Positions 41,139 to 50,703 of a stretch of 64,000 nucleotides of DNA are shown here, piece after piece. The translations under genes and the position numbers were made by a program. Positions within the stretch are counted from its first letter, which is position 1, and every line of letters starts with the position of its first letter. Location of the stretch: positions 124,001 through 188,000 of the forward strand of contig NZ_JOAX01000020.1 of assembly GCF_000720485.1 (NCBI RefSeq). Reading direction: 5' to 3'. The DNA comes from Streptomyces ochraceiscleroticus. Lineage in GTDB: Bacteria; Actinomycetota; Actinomycetes; Streptomycetales; Streptomycetaceae. The notes beneath the pieces were generated by a model. The model saw only the letters and a list, made by a program, of their open reading frames with translations, did no database searches and was not told the origin of the DNA.

Positions 41139-41939
41139 TTATCCCACAGCGGCAGCCTCGCCCTGCGCGGCAGCCTCGCCCTGCGCGGCGGCCGGCGGCA
41201 TGGGACCCGCCGACGAGCCGCCGTCCACCGCGATCTCGGCCCCGGTCAGGTAGGCGGAGGCGTCCGAGGCGAGGAAGGCCACCAGGCCCGCCACATCGTT
41301 CGGCAGGCCGACGCGGCCCAGCGCGACGCCCGGGTGCGCGCCGGACTCCGGCATGGCCGCGACCTCGGCGACCATCGGGGTGTCGATGACGCCCGGGTGC
41401 ACGGAGTTGACCCGGATGCCGTACTGGCCCAGCTCCAGTGCGGCGATCTTCGTCAGGCCGCGCAGCCCCCACTTGGAGGCGCCGTAGCCGCCCGTACGGG
41501 GGATGCCGGTGAGCCCGCCGACGGAGGAGATATTGACGATGGAGCCGCCGCCGGCCGCGACCATCGCCTCCCGCACCGCCTTGATCCCCAGAAACGGACC
41601 GACGAGGTTGATCCGCAGCGTCCGCTCGAAGTTCTCCACCGACTCATCGGCCAGCGGCATCGAGCGGAACACGCCCGCATTGTTGATCAGTACGTCCACG
41701 CCACCGAAGGCCGAGACCGCCGTGTCCACGACCGCCTGCCACCCCTCCTCGTCCGTGACATCGAGGTGGACATAGCGCGCCGCCTCGCCGATCTCGTCGG
41801 CGACCCGCTTCCCGGGCTCGTCCAGCACGTCGGCCAGGACCACCCGCCCGCCGAGCCGGGCGAAGAGCCGGGCCTCGGCCTCTCCCTGGCCGCGGGCCGC
41901 ACCCGTGATGATCGCGGTCTTGCCTTCGAGCGTGAGCAC
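41139..41939 (-). CDS. Short-chain dehydrogenase/reductase
   Basis: 266 aa from GTG 41939 (an ATG at 41957 precedes the GAGGAAAG sequence that serves GTG). Classical SDR marks: TGAARGQG cofactor motif, INNAG, catalytic Ser in VNISSVGG and YGASK with Tyr and Lys. TGAARGQG is typical of 3-alpha/20-beta-hydroxysteroid dehydrogenase-like SDRs in actinobacteria. The natural substrate is not known. The C-terminus ends in a doubled AAQGEA unit from an 18-bp tandem repeat (41151-41186). Divergent from the MmcQ/YjbR gene. Confidence 0.88.
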   Translation of the reverse strand: MLTLEGKTAIITGAARGQGEAEARLFARLGGRVVLADVLDEPGKRVADEIGEAARYVHLDVTDEEGWQAVVDTAVSAFGGVDVLINNAGVFRSMPLADESVENFERTLRINLVGPFLGIKAVREAMVAAGGGSIVNISSVGGLTGIPRTGGYGASKWGLRGLTKIAALELGQYGIRVNSVHPGVIDTPMVAEVAAMPESGAHPGVALGRVGLPNDVAGLVAFLASDASAYLTGAEIAVDGGSSAGPMPPAAAQGEAAAQGEAAAVG

Positions 41940-42030
41940 AGAGCTTTCCTCCATCACCTCGTCAAGAGATCTATCAATCAGCCATATGACGAGAAGTCAG
42001 GTCAAGAGCTCGGCACCACATAATGACCAC

Positions 42031-42399
42031 ATGTTCGATCACCACGCCCTGCGCGCTTTCTGTCTGGAATTCAACGGCTCGGCCGAGGAATTCCCCTTCC
42101 CCGGCAACCCCGACGTGGCGGTCTACAAGGTGGGCGGAAAGATCTTCGCGCTCTCCTCGCTGGACGCCGCCGACCCGCTCACCGTCAGCCTGAAGTGCGA
42201 CCCCGAGGAGGCGGTGCGGCTGCGCGCCGCCCACCCCGAGATCGTCCCCGGCTACCACCTCAACAAGCGCCACTGGAACACGGTCACCCTGACCGGCGCC
42301 CTCCCCGACGACCTGGTCCGCGCCCTGATCGAGGACTCCTACGACCTTGTCGTCGCCGGCCTGCCGCGCGCGCAGCGCCTCCGCCTCGACCGACCTTGA
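42031..42399 (+). CDS. MmcQ/YjbR-family DNA-binding-fold protein
   Basis: 122 aa. The family pattern is clear: FCLEFNGSAEEFPFPGNPDVAVYKVGGKIFAL, then SLKCDPEEAVRLRAAHPEIVPGYHLNKRHWNTV, then a final helix LIEDSYDLVVAGL. Members are small single-domain proteins with a CyaY-like double-wing fold whose cellular role is poorly defined. The start follows a short region with GTCAAGAG direct repeats. Divergent from the SDR gene; no operon partner is evident. Confidence 0.85.
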   Translation: MFDHHALRAFCLEFNGSAEEFPFPGNPDVAVYKVGGKIFALSSLDAADPLTVSLKCDPEEAVRLRAAHPEIVPGYHLNKRHWNTVTLTGALPDDLVRALIEDSYDLVVAGLPRAQRLRLDRP

Positions 42400-42431
42400 G
42401 GATCGTGGACCCTGCAGCCCGTTGAATTATG

Positions 42432-42447
42432 TAGACCAGTCGGTCTA
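42432..42447. promoter_or_regulatory. LmrA/YxaF-type TetR operator
   Basis: TAGACC-AGTC-GGTCTA, perfect 6-4-6 palindrome 11 bp before the TetR ATG, matching the known operator form of LmrA/YxaF-like TetR proteins. Autoregulation is expected. Confidence 0.8.
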
Positions 42448-42458
42448 GAGTCCTCGCC

Positions 42459-43067
42459 ATGACACGTTCAGGGGGACAAGAGACGCGCGTACGGATCCTG
42501 CGTACCGCCGCCGAGCTGTTCCGGCGACAGGGGTACGGGGCCACCGGACTCAACCAGATCCTTTCGGCCAGTGGCGCGCCCAAGGGATCGCTGTACTTCC
42601 ATTTCCCGGGCGGCAAGGAGCAGTTGGCGGCCGAGGCGACGGCACTGGCCGGGCGCGACCTGGGTGAGCGGATGGCTGCGGCGGTGGCCGCCGCGGACGG
42701 GCCGCGCGCCGCGGTGACCGCGCTCGGCGACGTGCTGGCCGACGGGCTGGCGGCCTCCGGCTACCGGGACGGCTGCCCGGTCGCCACCGTCGCGCTGGAG
42801 CAGGCGGGCGAGGCGGGACCGATCCAGGACGCCTGCGCGGCGACGTACGAGGGCTGGCTGGCGGGGCTGCGCGAACAGCTCAAGAGCTGGGGAGCGCCCG
42901 AGGACACGGCCGCCGAACTGGCCGACCTCGCGCTCTCCTCCGTACAGGGAGCTCTGCTGCTCGCCCAGGTACGCCGGGACGTCGGCGTCCTGCACACCAT
43001 CGCCGGCCAGGTCGGCGCCCACATCGAAGCACGGCTGGCGACGGTCACCACCGGAGGGGCGGCATGA
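42459..43067 (+). CDS. TetR-family repressor (LmrA/YxaF type)
   Basis: 202 aa. The N-terminal HTH is TRVRILRTAAELFRRQGYGA then LNQILSASGAPKGSLYFHFPGGK. The C-terminal half has the YRDGCPVATVALEQ segment found in LmrA/YxaF-type repressors, which often respond to flavonoids or small aromatic compounds. Its matching TAGACC-N4-GGTCTA operator lies at 42432-42447. The stop overlaps the start of the MBL hydrolase gene (ATGA), so the two form one operon and the hydrolase is its probable target. Confidence 0.9.
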   Translation: MTRSGGQETRVRILRTAAELFRRQGYGATGLNQILSASGAPKGSLYFHFPGGKEQLAAEATALAGRDLGERMAAAVAAADGPRAAVTALGDVLADGLAASGYRDGCPVATVALEQAGEAGPIQDACAATYEGWLAGLREQLKSWGAPEDTAAELADLALSSVQGALLLAQVRRDVGVLHTIAGQVGAHIEARLATVTTGGAA

Positions 43068-43864
43068 AGGTCCATCACCTCAACTGCGGCTCGATGACGA
43101 CCGTCGAGGCGACCTACGACGGGCCCCGGCCGCTGCCCGTCGTCTGCCACTGCCTGCTCGTCGAAACGGACACGGACGGGCTGGTGCTGGTCGAGAGCGG
43201 GCTGGGTACGGAGGACGTGCGGCGCCCGCAGGAGACCCTGGACCCGGCGTGGCGGGAACTGGCGTCGCCCGCCCTCGACCCCGCCGAACCGGCCGTACGG
43301 CAGGTCGAACGGCTCGGGTTCCGGGCCGAGGACGTCCGGCACATCGCCGTCACTCACCTGGACGTGGACCACACCGGCGGGCTGCCCGACTTCCCCGCCG
43401 CGCGGGTCCATGTGCGGGCCGAGGAGCTGACGGCCGCCGCGGCGGAAGCCCCCAGCCGCCGCTACCGCCCCGCCCACTGGGCGCACGGCCCGCGCTGGGA
43501 GACGTACGAGGGGGACGGCGGCGACACCTGGGCGGGCTTCGCGGGGGTGCGCGAACTGGCGGGACTGGGCGGGGACTTCCTGCTCGTGCCGCTGGGCGGG
43601 CACAGCGCGGGGCACGCCGGGATCGCCGTACGGGACGGGGACCGGTGGCTGCTGCACGCGGGGGACGCCTACTTCTACCACCGGGAGATCGCCCCGGAGG
43701 ACCCGTCCTCCCACCCGCTGCTGGACTTCATCCAGCTCGACGCCCAGGTGGACGCCGAGCTGCGGATCGCCAACCAGCGGCGGCTGGCCGAGGCCGCGCG
43801 CGAAGAGGAAATCACGGTGCTCAACGCCCACGACCCGTGGACGTTTCTACGCCTGGCCGGCTGA
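43064..43864 (+). CDS. MBL-fold metallo-hydrolase
   Basis: 266 aa metallo-beta-lactamase-fold enzyme. The metal motif is [10 protein letters not shown] (HxDxDH); further ligands are in [20 protein letters not shown] and the final NAHDP. The N-terminus [11 protein letters not shown] is typical of lactonase-like or N-acyl hydrolase members of this superfamily. The substrate is unknown; quorum-lactone or aromatic ester hydrolysis would be consistent with the TetR/LmrA-type repressor with which it is translationally coupled. The 3' end overlaps the convergent acyl-CoA ligase by 18 bp. Confidence 0.87.
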   Translation: MKVHHLNCGSMTTVEATYDGPRPLPVVCHCLLVETDTDGLVLVESGLGTEDVRRPQETLDPAWRELASPALDPAEPAVRQVERLGFRAEDVRHIAVTHLDVDHTGGLPDFPAARVHVRAEELTAAAAEAPSRRYRPAHWAHGPRWETYEGDGGDTWAGFAGVRELAGLGGDFLLVPLGGHSAGHAGIAVRDGDRWLLHAGDAYFYHREIAPEDPSSHPLLDFIQLDAQVDAELRIANQRRLAEAAREEEITVLNAHDPWTFLRLAG

Positions 43865-45541
43865 ACCGCCGGACACCTCCCGCGCCAGCCGGTCGCGAAG
43901 TTCGATCTTGCGGACCTTGCCGCTGACCGTCATCGGGAAGGACTCCAGGATGTCGAGGTGGCGCGGGATCTTGTAGTGCGCGAGCCGGTCGCGGCAGTAG
44001 TCGGCCAGCTCCTCCTGGGTGAGCGTGTCGGCCGGGTCCCTGAGGATGACGCAGGCCGCGATCTCCTCGCCGTACTTCTCGTCCGGCACGCCGACCACCT
44101 GCACATCCGCGATCTTCGGGTGCCCGTACAGGAACTCCTCGATCTCTCGCGGATAGACGTTCTCACCGCCCCTGATGATCATGTCCTTGATCCGGCCGAC
44201 GATCCGCAGATAGCCGTCGTCGTTCATGACCGCCAGGTCCCCGGTGTGCATCCAGCCCTCGGGGTCGATGACCTCCGCCGTGCGCTCCGGCTCCTCCCAG
44301 TAGCCGAGCATCACGCTGTACGCACGGGTGCACAGCTCGCCGGGCTCGCCGCGCGGCACGGTGTCGCCGGTCGCCGGGTCGACGACCTTCACCTCGACGT
44401 GCGGCAGCACCCGGCCGACCGTCTCCGTACGGTGCTCCAGGTCGTCGTCGCGGCGGGTCTGGGTGGAGACCGGCGAGGTCTCGGTCATGCCGTAGCAGAT
44501 GGAGACCTCGGCCATGTGCATCTCGGCGACCACCCGCTTCATGACCTCCACCGGGCAGGGCGAGCCCGCCATGATCCCGGTACGCAGCGAGGAGAGGTCG
44601 TACGAGGCGAAGTCGGGGAGGTTCAGCTCGGCGATGAACATCGTCGGCACCCCGTACAGGGACGTACAGCGCTCCTGCTGCACGGCACGCAGCGTGGCGG
44701 CCGGGTCGAAGGCGGGCGCGGGAATCACCGCACAGGCGCCGTGCGAGGTGATCGCGAGGTTCCCCATGACCATGCCGAAACAGTGGTAGAAGGGCACCGG
44801 CAGACAGACCCGGTCCCGCTCGGTGTAGCCGACCGTCTCGCCCACCCAGTAGCCGTTGTTGAGGATGTTGCGATGCGAGAGGGTGGCGCCCTTGGGGAAG
44901 CCGGTCGTGCCCGAGGTGTACTGGATGTTGATCGGGTCGTCCGGGGTGAGCGTCGCGGCGACCTCCGCGACCCGGGCCGCCGGGACCGCGGTACCGGCCG
45001 CCAGCAGCTCCTCCCAGCTCGGATCCGCGATGTACACGACCTCCCGGAGCCGTTCGACGTCCGCGCGCACCTCCTCCACCATCCGCCGGTAGTCACTGCT
45101 CTTGTGCGTGACAGCGGAGACCAGCACGTCCACGCCCGACTGGTTCAGCACGTACGCCAGCTCATGCACCCGGTAGGCCGGGTTGATGTTGACCATGACG
45201 GCGCCGATGCGGGCCGTGGCGTACTGGACCAGCGTCCACTCGGGGCAGTTGGGCGCCCAGATGCCCACCCGGTCGCCCTTCGCGACGCCCTTGGCGAGCA
45301 GCCCGCGCGCGACCTCGTCGACGGCCCGCCCGAACTGCTCGTACGTCCACCGCCGCCCGCCGGCCACGTCCACCATCGCCTCGCGGTCACCGAACCGCTC
45401 GATGGCCAGCTCCAGATCGGCGCCGATGGTGCGGTCCAGCAGCGGGCGGTCGCGCGCACCGCTCTCGTAGGACAGCGGACGGCCGTCGGGTGCGGTGGCG
45501 TTTCCGGTGGCCTTCTCGGTGGCGTTATCGCTTGCGCTCAT
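43847..45541 (-). CDS. Long/medium-chain acyl-CoA synthetase (AMP-binding, FadD-like)
   Basis: 564 aa adenylate-forming ligase: P-loop [15 protein letters not shown]5 motif [19 protein letters not shown] and the hinge [16 protein letters not shown], with the C-terminal catalytic Lys in SGKVRKIEL. It activates a carboxylic acid to acyl-AMP and then acyl-CoA. ATG 45541 follows GAGGAGG. Length and motif spacing suit FadD-like fatty acid ligases; chain length cannot be told. Single gene. Confidence 0.9.
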   Translation of the reverse strand: MSASDNATEKATGNATAPDGRPLSYESGARDRPLLDRTIGADLELAIERFGDREAMVDVAGGRRWTYEQFGRAVDEVARGLLAKGVAKGDRVGIWAPNCPEWTLVQYATARIGAVMVNINPAYRVHELAYVLNQSGVDVLVSAVTHKSSDYRRMVEEVRADVERLREVVYIADPSWEELLAAGTAVPAARVAEVAATLTPDDPINIQYTSGTTGFPKGATLSHRNILNNGYWVGETVGYTERDRVCLPVPFYHCFGMVMGNLAITSHGACAVIPAPAFDPAATLRAVQQERCTSLYGVPTMFIAELNLPDFASYDLSSLRTGIMAGSPCPVEVMKRVVAEMHMAEVSICYGMTETSPVSTQTRRDDDLEHRTETVGRVLPHVEVKVVDPATGDTVPRGEPGELCTRAYSVMLGYWEEPERTAEVIDPEGWMHTGDLAVMNDDGYLRIVGRIKDMIIRGGENVYPREIEEFLYGHPKIADVQVVGVPDEKYGEEIAACVILRDPADTLTQEELADYCRDRLAHYKIPRHLDILESFPMTVSGKVRKIELRDRLAREVSGGSAGQA

Positions 45542-45756
45542 CGGTGGTCCTCCTCGCGGTACTCGGCGCCTCGGTCACCCCGTACCTGCCTGCGGCAACA
45601 TGGCGCCAAGCATGCCCCGGGGCTCCATGGCCCGCCTACCCCGGCGCGCGAGAAAGATCGGCCGGGCCACGGTCCATGCCTCGTCCGGCCTGATGAGGGG
45701 CACCGCCACCGGAAGGATGGGCCCCGCCTGCCCCGGACGGACGTTCAACTGCGCGA

Positions 45757-47853
45757 TCAGGTCTGGTGCAGGGCGTAGGCGAGGCCGTCGTCGGTGCTGT
45801 CCTCCAGGCCCCTGCGGAATGCCGCCTCGTACCCGGAGTCCCCGGCGGTCTTGCGGGCCTGGCGTTCGCAGGCTTCGCGGGCGGCGAGGAGGTCGGGAAG
45901 GCCGACCTGCGACCGGCCGGTGGTGTCCCAGATCCGCTGGCCGATGCCCAGGAGGCGGGCCGCCCGCTCGCCTTGTCCGATGGCGGCGGCCACCGAGGCG
46001 AGCAGGTCGAGGGCCATGGCCATGCCGATGCTGTCGTGGAGCACAGCCTTACCCTTCAGGGCGGTTCGGGTGTGCGTGACGGCCTCGTCCAGTCGGCCCA
46101 GGCCGAACGCCGTCTGCCCCTGTACGTAGTCGGCGTAGGCCCGGATCCACCGCTCGCCGCGTGTGACGCACTCCGCGCGCAGAGCGGCGGCTGCCGCGGC
46201 GGCCTCCGTGAACTCCCCCAGGCTGGTGTGGACGTACGTGCGTACCATCCATGCCAGGAAGCGCGCCCCGGTGTACGCACCGCCGTGCTCCTGGGTGTAC
46301 GGCACCGCATTGATGACCGTGGCGGCCTGCGCGGGTTTCCCACACATCAGCAGGTGCGTGCCTTCGAGGTGGGCGGCGGCGATCAGCGAGGCCGGGTCGG
46401 CTGCCGCCTCGGCGTCGGCCCGGAACTTCTGTACCATCCGCGCGAGGGTGTCGGAGTCGCCCTGCCCCATGGCGATCACGCCGCCGGTCCACACCCCTTT
46501 GCTGCGCACCGGGCCCGATGCCGGGCACCGCTGCAGGGCTCGGTCGAGGTAGTGGCGGCCTTCCCGCAAGAAGCCGCAGGCGAGCCAGAAGAACCACAGC
46601 GCCCCGACCAGCTCCAGCGCGGCGTGTCCGTCCTCTCCCTCGCCCAGGCAGAAGTCCAGGGCGGCGCGGAAGTTGGCGTGGTCGGCGGTCGTCCGGTCGT
46701 ACCAGGCGACCTGCTCAGGGCCCATCCAGGCGGCATCCGCCCGGTGGGCCAGCGAACGGTAGTGGTCCCGGTGACGGCGGCGGAACTCGCCCTCCTCGCC
46801 CAGGCGGCGCAGCCAGCCGGCACCGTACTCACGCAAGGTGTCCAGCATCCGGTACCGCTCCCCGCCACCGGTCGGCTGCCAGATCAGGATCGACGTGTCG
46901 ACCAGCGCCGCCAGCAGGCCGGTGATGCGCTCGGTGGCCAGATGCGCGTCGGCGCACACCTGCCGGGCGGCCTCGGCGTCGAAGGTCCCGGCGAACACCG
47001 AAAGACGTGCCCACAGCAGTCGTTCGGCCGGGCTGCACAGCTGATGGCTCCAGCCGATCGCGGTCCGCAGGGCCTGATGCCAGGCAGGACCGGCTCCTTC
47101 CACCAGCTCGTCGGTCTCCCCCAGGACCGCGAACCGGTCGTCCAGCCGCACCGTCAACTCCCCTACGGACAGCTCGCCCAGGCGCGCCGCGGCCAGCTCG
47201 ATGGCCAGCGGCAGGCCGTCGAGCCGCCGGCTCAGGCGGACCAGCTCTGCCCGGCCGGCCTCGGTGACCGCGACGCCGGGGGCGCTCTGGGCGGCGCGCT
47301 CGGCCAGCAGCACCACCGCATCCGCCTGCGATCCCGCGGGATCGTCGGTCTCCGGGATCGGCAGCGGCTCGACCGTGAGCACCTCCTCGCCGGGGACGTT
47401 CAGGGTGCGGCGGCTGGTGGCCAGGATCCGCAGGCCCGGCGCGGCCCGCGCCAGCACCTGGACGGTCAGCGCGCAGGCGTCGGTCAGATGCTCGCAGGTG
47501 TCCAGCACCAGCAGCAGTTCCCGGTCCGCCAGATAGTCGGCCAGTACATCGATCATCGGGCGGGCGGTCTGGTCGGCCAGCGGCAGCGCCTCGGCGATGA
47601 TGTGCGGCAGCAGCCCGCTTTGGCGCAGCGGCGACAGCTCCACCAGCCACACCCCGTCCCGGAACCGGGACTGCAGCCCGGCCGCGGCCTCCAGCGCGAG
47701 CCGGGTCTTGCCCACCCCGCCGACCCCCGTGAGCGTCACCAGCCGCGCCGCCCCCGCGAACAGCCGCCCGAGCTCCGCCAGCTCCGCACGACGGCCGACC
47801 ATCCTCGTCTTCCCTGCCGGCAGATTGCCCATCTCCCGCTCGCCCACGGCCAC
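45757..47853 (-). CDS. NB-ARC/TPR signalling ATPase lacking a DNA-binding domain
   Basis: 698 aa from GTG 47853 with AGAAGGA 6 bp upstream. The N-terminus MVGRRAELAELGRLF and LVTLTGVGGVGKTRLALEAA are the NB-ARC P-loop of large streptomycete regulators; LLLVLDTCEHLTDA is Walker B, and RLDGLPLAIELAAARL the conserved GLPLA motif. Residues 400-690 are TPR-like helical repeats (ALELVGALWFFW, GRLDEAVTHTRTAL). Related regulators carry a SARP domain in front or a LuxR HTH behind; neither is present, and the protein ends at GLAYALHQT where an HTH would begin. It may work through a partner or be a remnant. Confidence 0.8.
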   Translation of the reverse strand: MAVGEREMGNLPAGKTRMVGRRAELAELGRLFAGAARLVTLTGVGGVGKTRLALEAAAGLQSRFRDGVWLVELSPLRQSGLLPHIIAEALPLADQTARPMIDVLADYLADRELLLVLDTCEHLTDACALTVQVLARAAPGLRILATSRRTLNVPGEEVLTVEPLPIPETDDPAGSQADAVVLLAERAAQSAPGVAVTEAGRAELVRLSRRLDGLPLAIELAAARLGELSVGELTVRLDDRFAVLGETDELVEGAGPAWHQALRTAIGWSHQLCSPAERLLWARLSVFAGTFDAEAARQVCADAHLATERITGLLAALVDTSILIWQPTGGGERYRMLDTLREYGAGWLRRLGEEGEFRRRHRDHYRSLAHRADAAWMGPEQVAWYDRTTADHANFRAALDFCLGEGEDGHAALELVGALWFFWLACGFLREGRHYLDRALQRCPASGPVRSKGVWTGGVIAMGQGDSDTLARMVQKFRADAEAAADPASLIAAAHLEGTHLLMCGKPAQAATVINAVPYTQEHGGAYTGARFLAWMVRTYVHTSLGEFTEAAAAAAALRAECVTRGERWIRAYADYVQGQTAFGLGRLDEAVTHTRTALKGKAVLHDSIGMAMALDLLASVAAAIGQGERAARLLGIGQRIWDTTGRSQVGLPDLLAAREACERQARKTAGDSGYEAAFRRGLEDSTDDGLAYALHQT

Positions 47854-48031
47854 GATCGTCCTTCTCCCCTCTGCACCTCGCCCGCGCAGGGCTGGGCACA
47901 CAGTCTGCCGCCCTCGGCCACGCCGAGTGCGGCCAGAGAGAAAGTGTGCTACGGCGCCGGATCCGGTCGACTGCAACGATCAAGGGTGGGTCAGGGCGCC
48001 GATCGCAGGTCCCTACGATCGCGCGATTCGG

Positions 48032-48943
48032 TCACGCAATGCGCTCACGCAGCCAGGAGTCGGCGCCGCTGAGCGCCGTCCTGGCCATTGCCGTGGGGTG
48101 GCCCGTGAAGCCGTGGGGTGACTCGGGGTAGACGCGGAGCTCGACGTCATTGCCGGCCGCCGACAACCGGCCTGCCAGGGCCAGGTTGTCCTCCAGCAAC
48201 ACGTCTTCGCTTCCGACGATCAGCAGCGTCGGGGGAAGCCCGTGAAGGTCGCCGTAGAGGGGAGAGATGTCGGGAACGGCGCGGTCTTCCACATGGCCGG
48301 CATAAGCCTGGAGGAAGTACTCGTCCGCGATGCGGCGACCGGCCGGGGTTCGTGCGCTCAGGTCGTAGGTACCGAATTGGAGTGCGGCGCCGGTGAATCG
48401 GCCAACGGCACCTCTGTCTCTCAGCCGGAGCAGGGTCGCCAGGGCGAGGGTGGCTCCCGCGGAGCTCCCGCCGATCGCCAGTCGGGACGTTCCGAAGCGG
48501 GCCTCGGCTTCTTCGACGAGCCAGAGCGCCGCCGCTTCGCAGTCGTCGGGGGCCGCCGGCCAGGGGTGCTCAGGCGCCAGCCGGTAGTCGACGCTGACAA
48601 CGGCAAGGTGCAGGGCGTCCGCGAGCTCGCGGTTGCGTCGGTCCCCTCGCGCCGCGGAGTCCATGTAGAACCCGCCGCCGTGGATGTCCAGGTAGACGCC
48701 CCGCGGCGGACCGTCGACAGGCGTGAGGATCCGGACAGGGACGCGCGCTCCCGTGGCTTCGATCGTCTCTTCGATGGCAGGCGGATCGGCGGCACGAGGA
48801 GCGGACCTCCTCGCTCGTACCTCCTTGAGCTCCTCCAGTGTGCCGGGGCCACGGCCTGCCGCCCTCGACCTGTAGAAGTCACGAGCTTCCTCGACCTGCT
48901 CCGCGGGCACGTCGGCGAACAGTGCGTCCAGCGCGAATCGCAC
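48032..48943 (-). CDS. HSL-family alpha/beta-hydrolase (esterase)
   Basis: 303 aa. Hormone-sensitive-lipase marks: oxyanion-hole motif DIHGGGFYM, nucleophile elbow GGSSAGATLA with the catalytic Ser, VGSEDVLLED with the Asp and PESPHGFTGH with the His. GTG 48943 follows GAGGAGGG. The N-terminal cap region (residues 1-50) is helical. Such enzymes hydrolyse short-chain acyl esters; substrate unknown. Divergent from the gas vesicle operon. Confidence 0.9.
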   Translation of the reverse strand: MRFALDALFADVPAEQVEEARDFYRSRAAGRGPGTLEELKEVRARRSAPRAADPPAIEETIEATGARVPVRILTPVDGPPRGVYLDIHGGGFYMDSAARGDRRNRELADALHLAVVSVDYRLAPEHPWPAAPDDCEAAALWLVEEAEARFGTSRLAIGGSSAGATLALATLLRLRDRGAVGRFTGAALQFGTYDLSARTPAGRRIADEYFLQAYAGHVEDRAVPDISPLYGDLHGLPPTLLIVGSEDVLLEDNLALAGRLSAAGNDVELRVYPESPHGFTGHPTAMARTALSGADSWLRERIA

Positions 48944-49138
48944 GCGCCCTCCTCATCACTCGGGTCTCGACCACGCTATCGCCGGCGTGCTGGGGAACTC
49001 GGACGGACCGGCCACGCCGGCCCGTGCCCGGTACGGCGGACTCGGCCGGCCGTGGTCCCCGCGTCGCCGAGGGCGGGGTGGGTGCCGAATGGACGCGCCC
49101 GGGATGCGTCCCAGGCGGCAGTAGCAAGACTCGGTGCC

Positions 49139-49459
49139 ATGGCAGAACAACGTCGCGCTCGGAACGGGACTTCCTCCGGAACACCCACTCGGCGCACCTC
49201 AGCGGTGCGGGGGCCCGAGAAGGCCGCCGAGTTCGCGTGCACGCGGTTGGAGGCGCTGATCGGCCATGCCCCGGAGGGGGCGTCCGCTGTCCGGCGTACC
49301 GAGGAGGGCTGGTGCGTCGTCGTGGACGCCCTCGAGGTCGCGCGGATCCCGGACACGACCAGTCTCCTGGCGTCCTACGAAGTGCAGCTCGACCGCGACG
49401 GTGAGCTGCTGGAGTACCGAAGGGTCCGCCGTTACCGAAGGGGTTCCGCGGACGAGTGA
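49139..49459 (+). CDS. gvpO: Gas vesicle protein GvpO
   Basis: 106 aa from ATG 49139. Core: AAEFACTRLEALIGHAPEGA, EEGWCVVVDALEVARIPDTT and LLASYEVQLDRDGELLEYRRVRRYRRG, the GvpO domain. A basic, low-complexity N-terminus precedes it. GvpO is the first gene of streptomycete gvp clusters and is thought to help vesicle assembly or expression. The ribosome-binding site is weak, so the start could move slightly. Confidence 0.9.
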   Translation: MAEQRRARNGTSSGTPTRRTSAVRGPEKAAEFACTRLEALIGHAPEGASAVRRTEEGWCVVVDALEVARIPDTTSLLASYEVQLDRDGELLEYRRVRRYRRGSADE

Positions 49460-49493
49460 TCCGTGGGGTCCGACCAGCCGAGAGGGCGTAGCC

Positions 49494-49952
49494 ATGACCA
49501 TGACAACGACGACCTACTCCGACGATGTCATGTGCCGACCCCGCGCCGGCACGCTGTACGACGTACTGGAGCTCATCCTCGACCGGGGCATGGTGATCGA
49601 CGTCTTCGTCCGGGTCTCCCTGGTCGGTATCGAGATCCTGAAGATCGACGCGCGCATAGTCGTGGCCAGTGTCGACACCTACCTGCGGTTCGCCGAGGCG
49701 TGCAACCGCCTGGACCTGGAGCGCGATTCGGGCAGTACCACCATTCCCGAGCTGCTCGGCGGCGGCGTGGCCAAGTCCGTCGGCAAACGCAAGGTGAAAA
49801 GAGCCGCCGAGAGCGTGGGCGACACGGTGCGCAAGGCGGTCGGCGGCGGTGACGACGAGGACACCGAAGAGGAGACCGAGGAGCAGGAGAAGCCCCGACG
49901 GCGTGCCCCGGCCCGCACCTCGGGCACCAAGCGTCGACGAGCGGAGGCGTGA
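49494..49952 (+). CDS. gvpA: Gas vesicle structural protein GvpA, tailed
   Basis: 152 aa. Residues 20-72 are the GvpA shell domain (LYDVLELILDRGMVIDVFVR, VSLVGIEILKIDARIVVASV, DTYLRFAEACNRL). Classical GvpA is about 70 aa; the further 75 residues form a charged tail, first basic, then acidic (DDEDTEEETEEQE), then basic again. Actinobacterial GvpA proteins commonly have such tails. GAGAGG precedes ATG 49494. Main shell subunit of the putative vesicle. Confidence 0.93.
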   Translation: MTMTTTTYSDDVMCRPRAGTLYDVLELILDRGMVIDVFVRVSLVGIEILKIDARIVVASVDTYLRFAEACNRLDLERDSGSTTIPELLGGGVAKSVGKRKVKRAAESVGDTVRKAVGGGDDEDTEEETEEQEKPRRRAPARTSGTKRRRAEA

Positions 49953-49955
49953 GCT

Positions 49956-50702
49956 GTGGCGGACCACGGTCTGTATGTCTATGCCGTGATCCGGTCGGGG
50001 CAGCCGCTGCCGGCGAACACGCCGGCGGTGGGCGGTCCCCCGGCCGTACCGCGGATCCTGCGCGAGGGCGCCATCGCCGCGGTTGTCAGCGATGCCCCTC
50101 CCCAGCTGCGCGCCCGGCGCCGCGACCTGCTCGCGCACCAGGAACTCCTGCTCGCACTGTCCGAGGACGGGCCGGTACTTCCCATGCGCTTCGGCGTCGT
50201 CGCCCCGGATGAGCAGACACTGCGCGGGCAGCTCGCCGAGGCCCGGACGAGGCACCTCGCGACGCTCGAGCAGCTCACCGGCAGGGTCGAGTTCAACGTC
50301 AAGGCCGTGGCGGCGCAGAACGCGCTGGCTGCCCTGGTCCGCGAGGACCCGGAGATCCGGAAGCTGCGGGACGACGCACGCCACCGTCCCGGGTACGCGG
50401 CCGACCTGCGGCTCGGTGAGGCCGTGGCCGCCGCTCTCGCCCGCCGCGCGGCCGAAGCCGGCACGCGCGTGGTACGTGAGCTCACCGCTCTGGCACACGC
50501 GGTGGTCGCGGGGCCGGACGTCCAGGGGTGCGCCGTCAATGCGTCCTTCCTCGTCGACCGGGATGACGCCGAACGTTTCACCGCGACAGCCCGGCAGCTC
50601 GCCCTCACGCACCAGGAACGCGCGGAACTCCGGGTGGCGGGTCCACTGCCGTGCTACAGCTTCGTCGCCGACCAGGCCCCCGCGCCGACCGCGGTGATGT
50701 GA
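49956..50702 (+). CDS. gvpF: Gas vesicle protein GvpF
   Basis: 248 aa GvpL/F-family accessory protein: LYVYAVIRSG at the N-terminus, LRARRRDLLAHQELLLAL, PVLPMRFGVVAPDE, the REDPEI and RLGEAVAAALARRA helices, and the C-terminal GPLPCYSFV. GvpF binds GvpA and is needed for vesicle formation in other organisms. GTG 49956 starts 3 bp after the gvpA stop. Confidence 0.93.
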   Translation: MADHGLYVYAVIRSGQPLPANTPAVGGPPAVPRILREGAIAAVVSDAPPQLRARRRDLLAHQELLLALSEDGPVLPMRFGVVAPDEQTLRGQLAEARTRHLATLEQLTGRVEFNVKAVAAQNALAALVREDPEIRKLRDDARHRPGYAADLRLGEAVAAALARRAAEAGTRVVRELTALAHAVVAGPDVQGCAVNASFLVDRDDAERFTATARQLALTHQERAELRVAGPLPCYSFVADQAPAPTAVM

Positions 50703-50703
50703 C

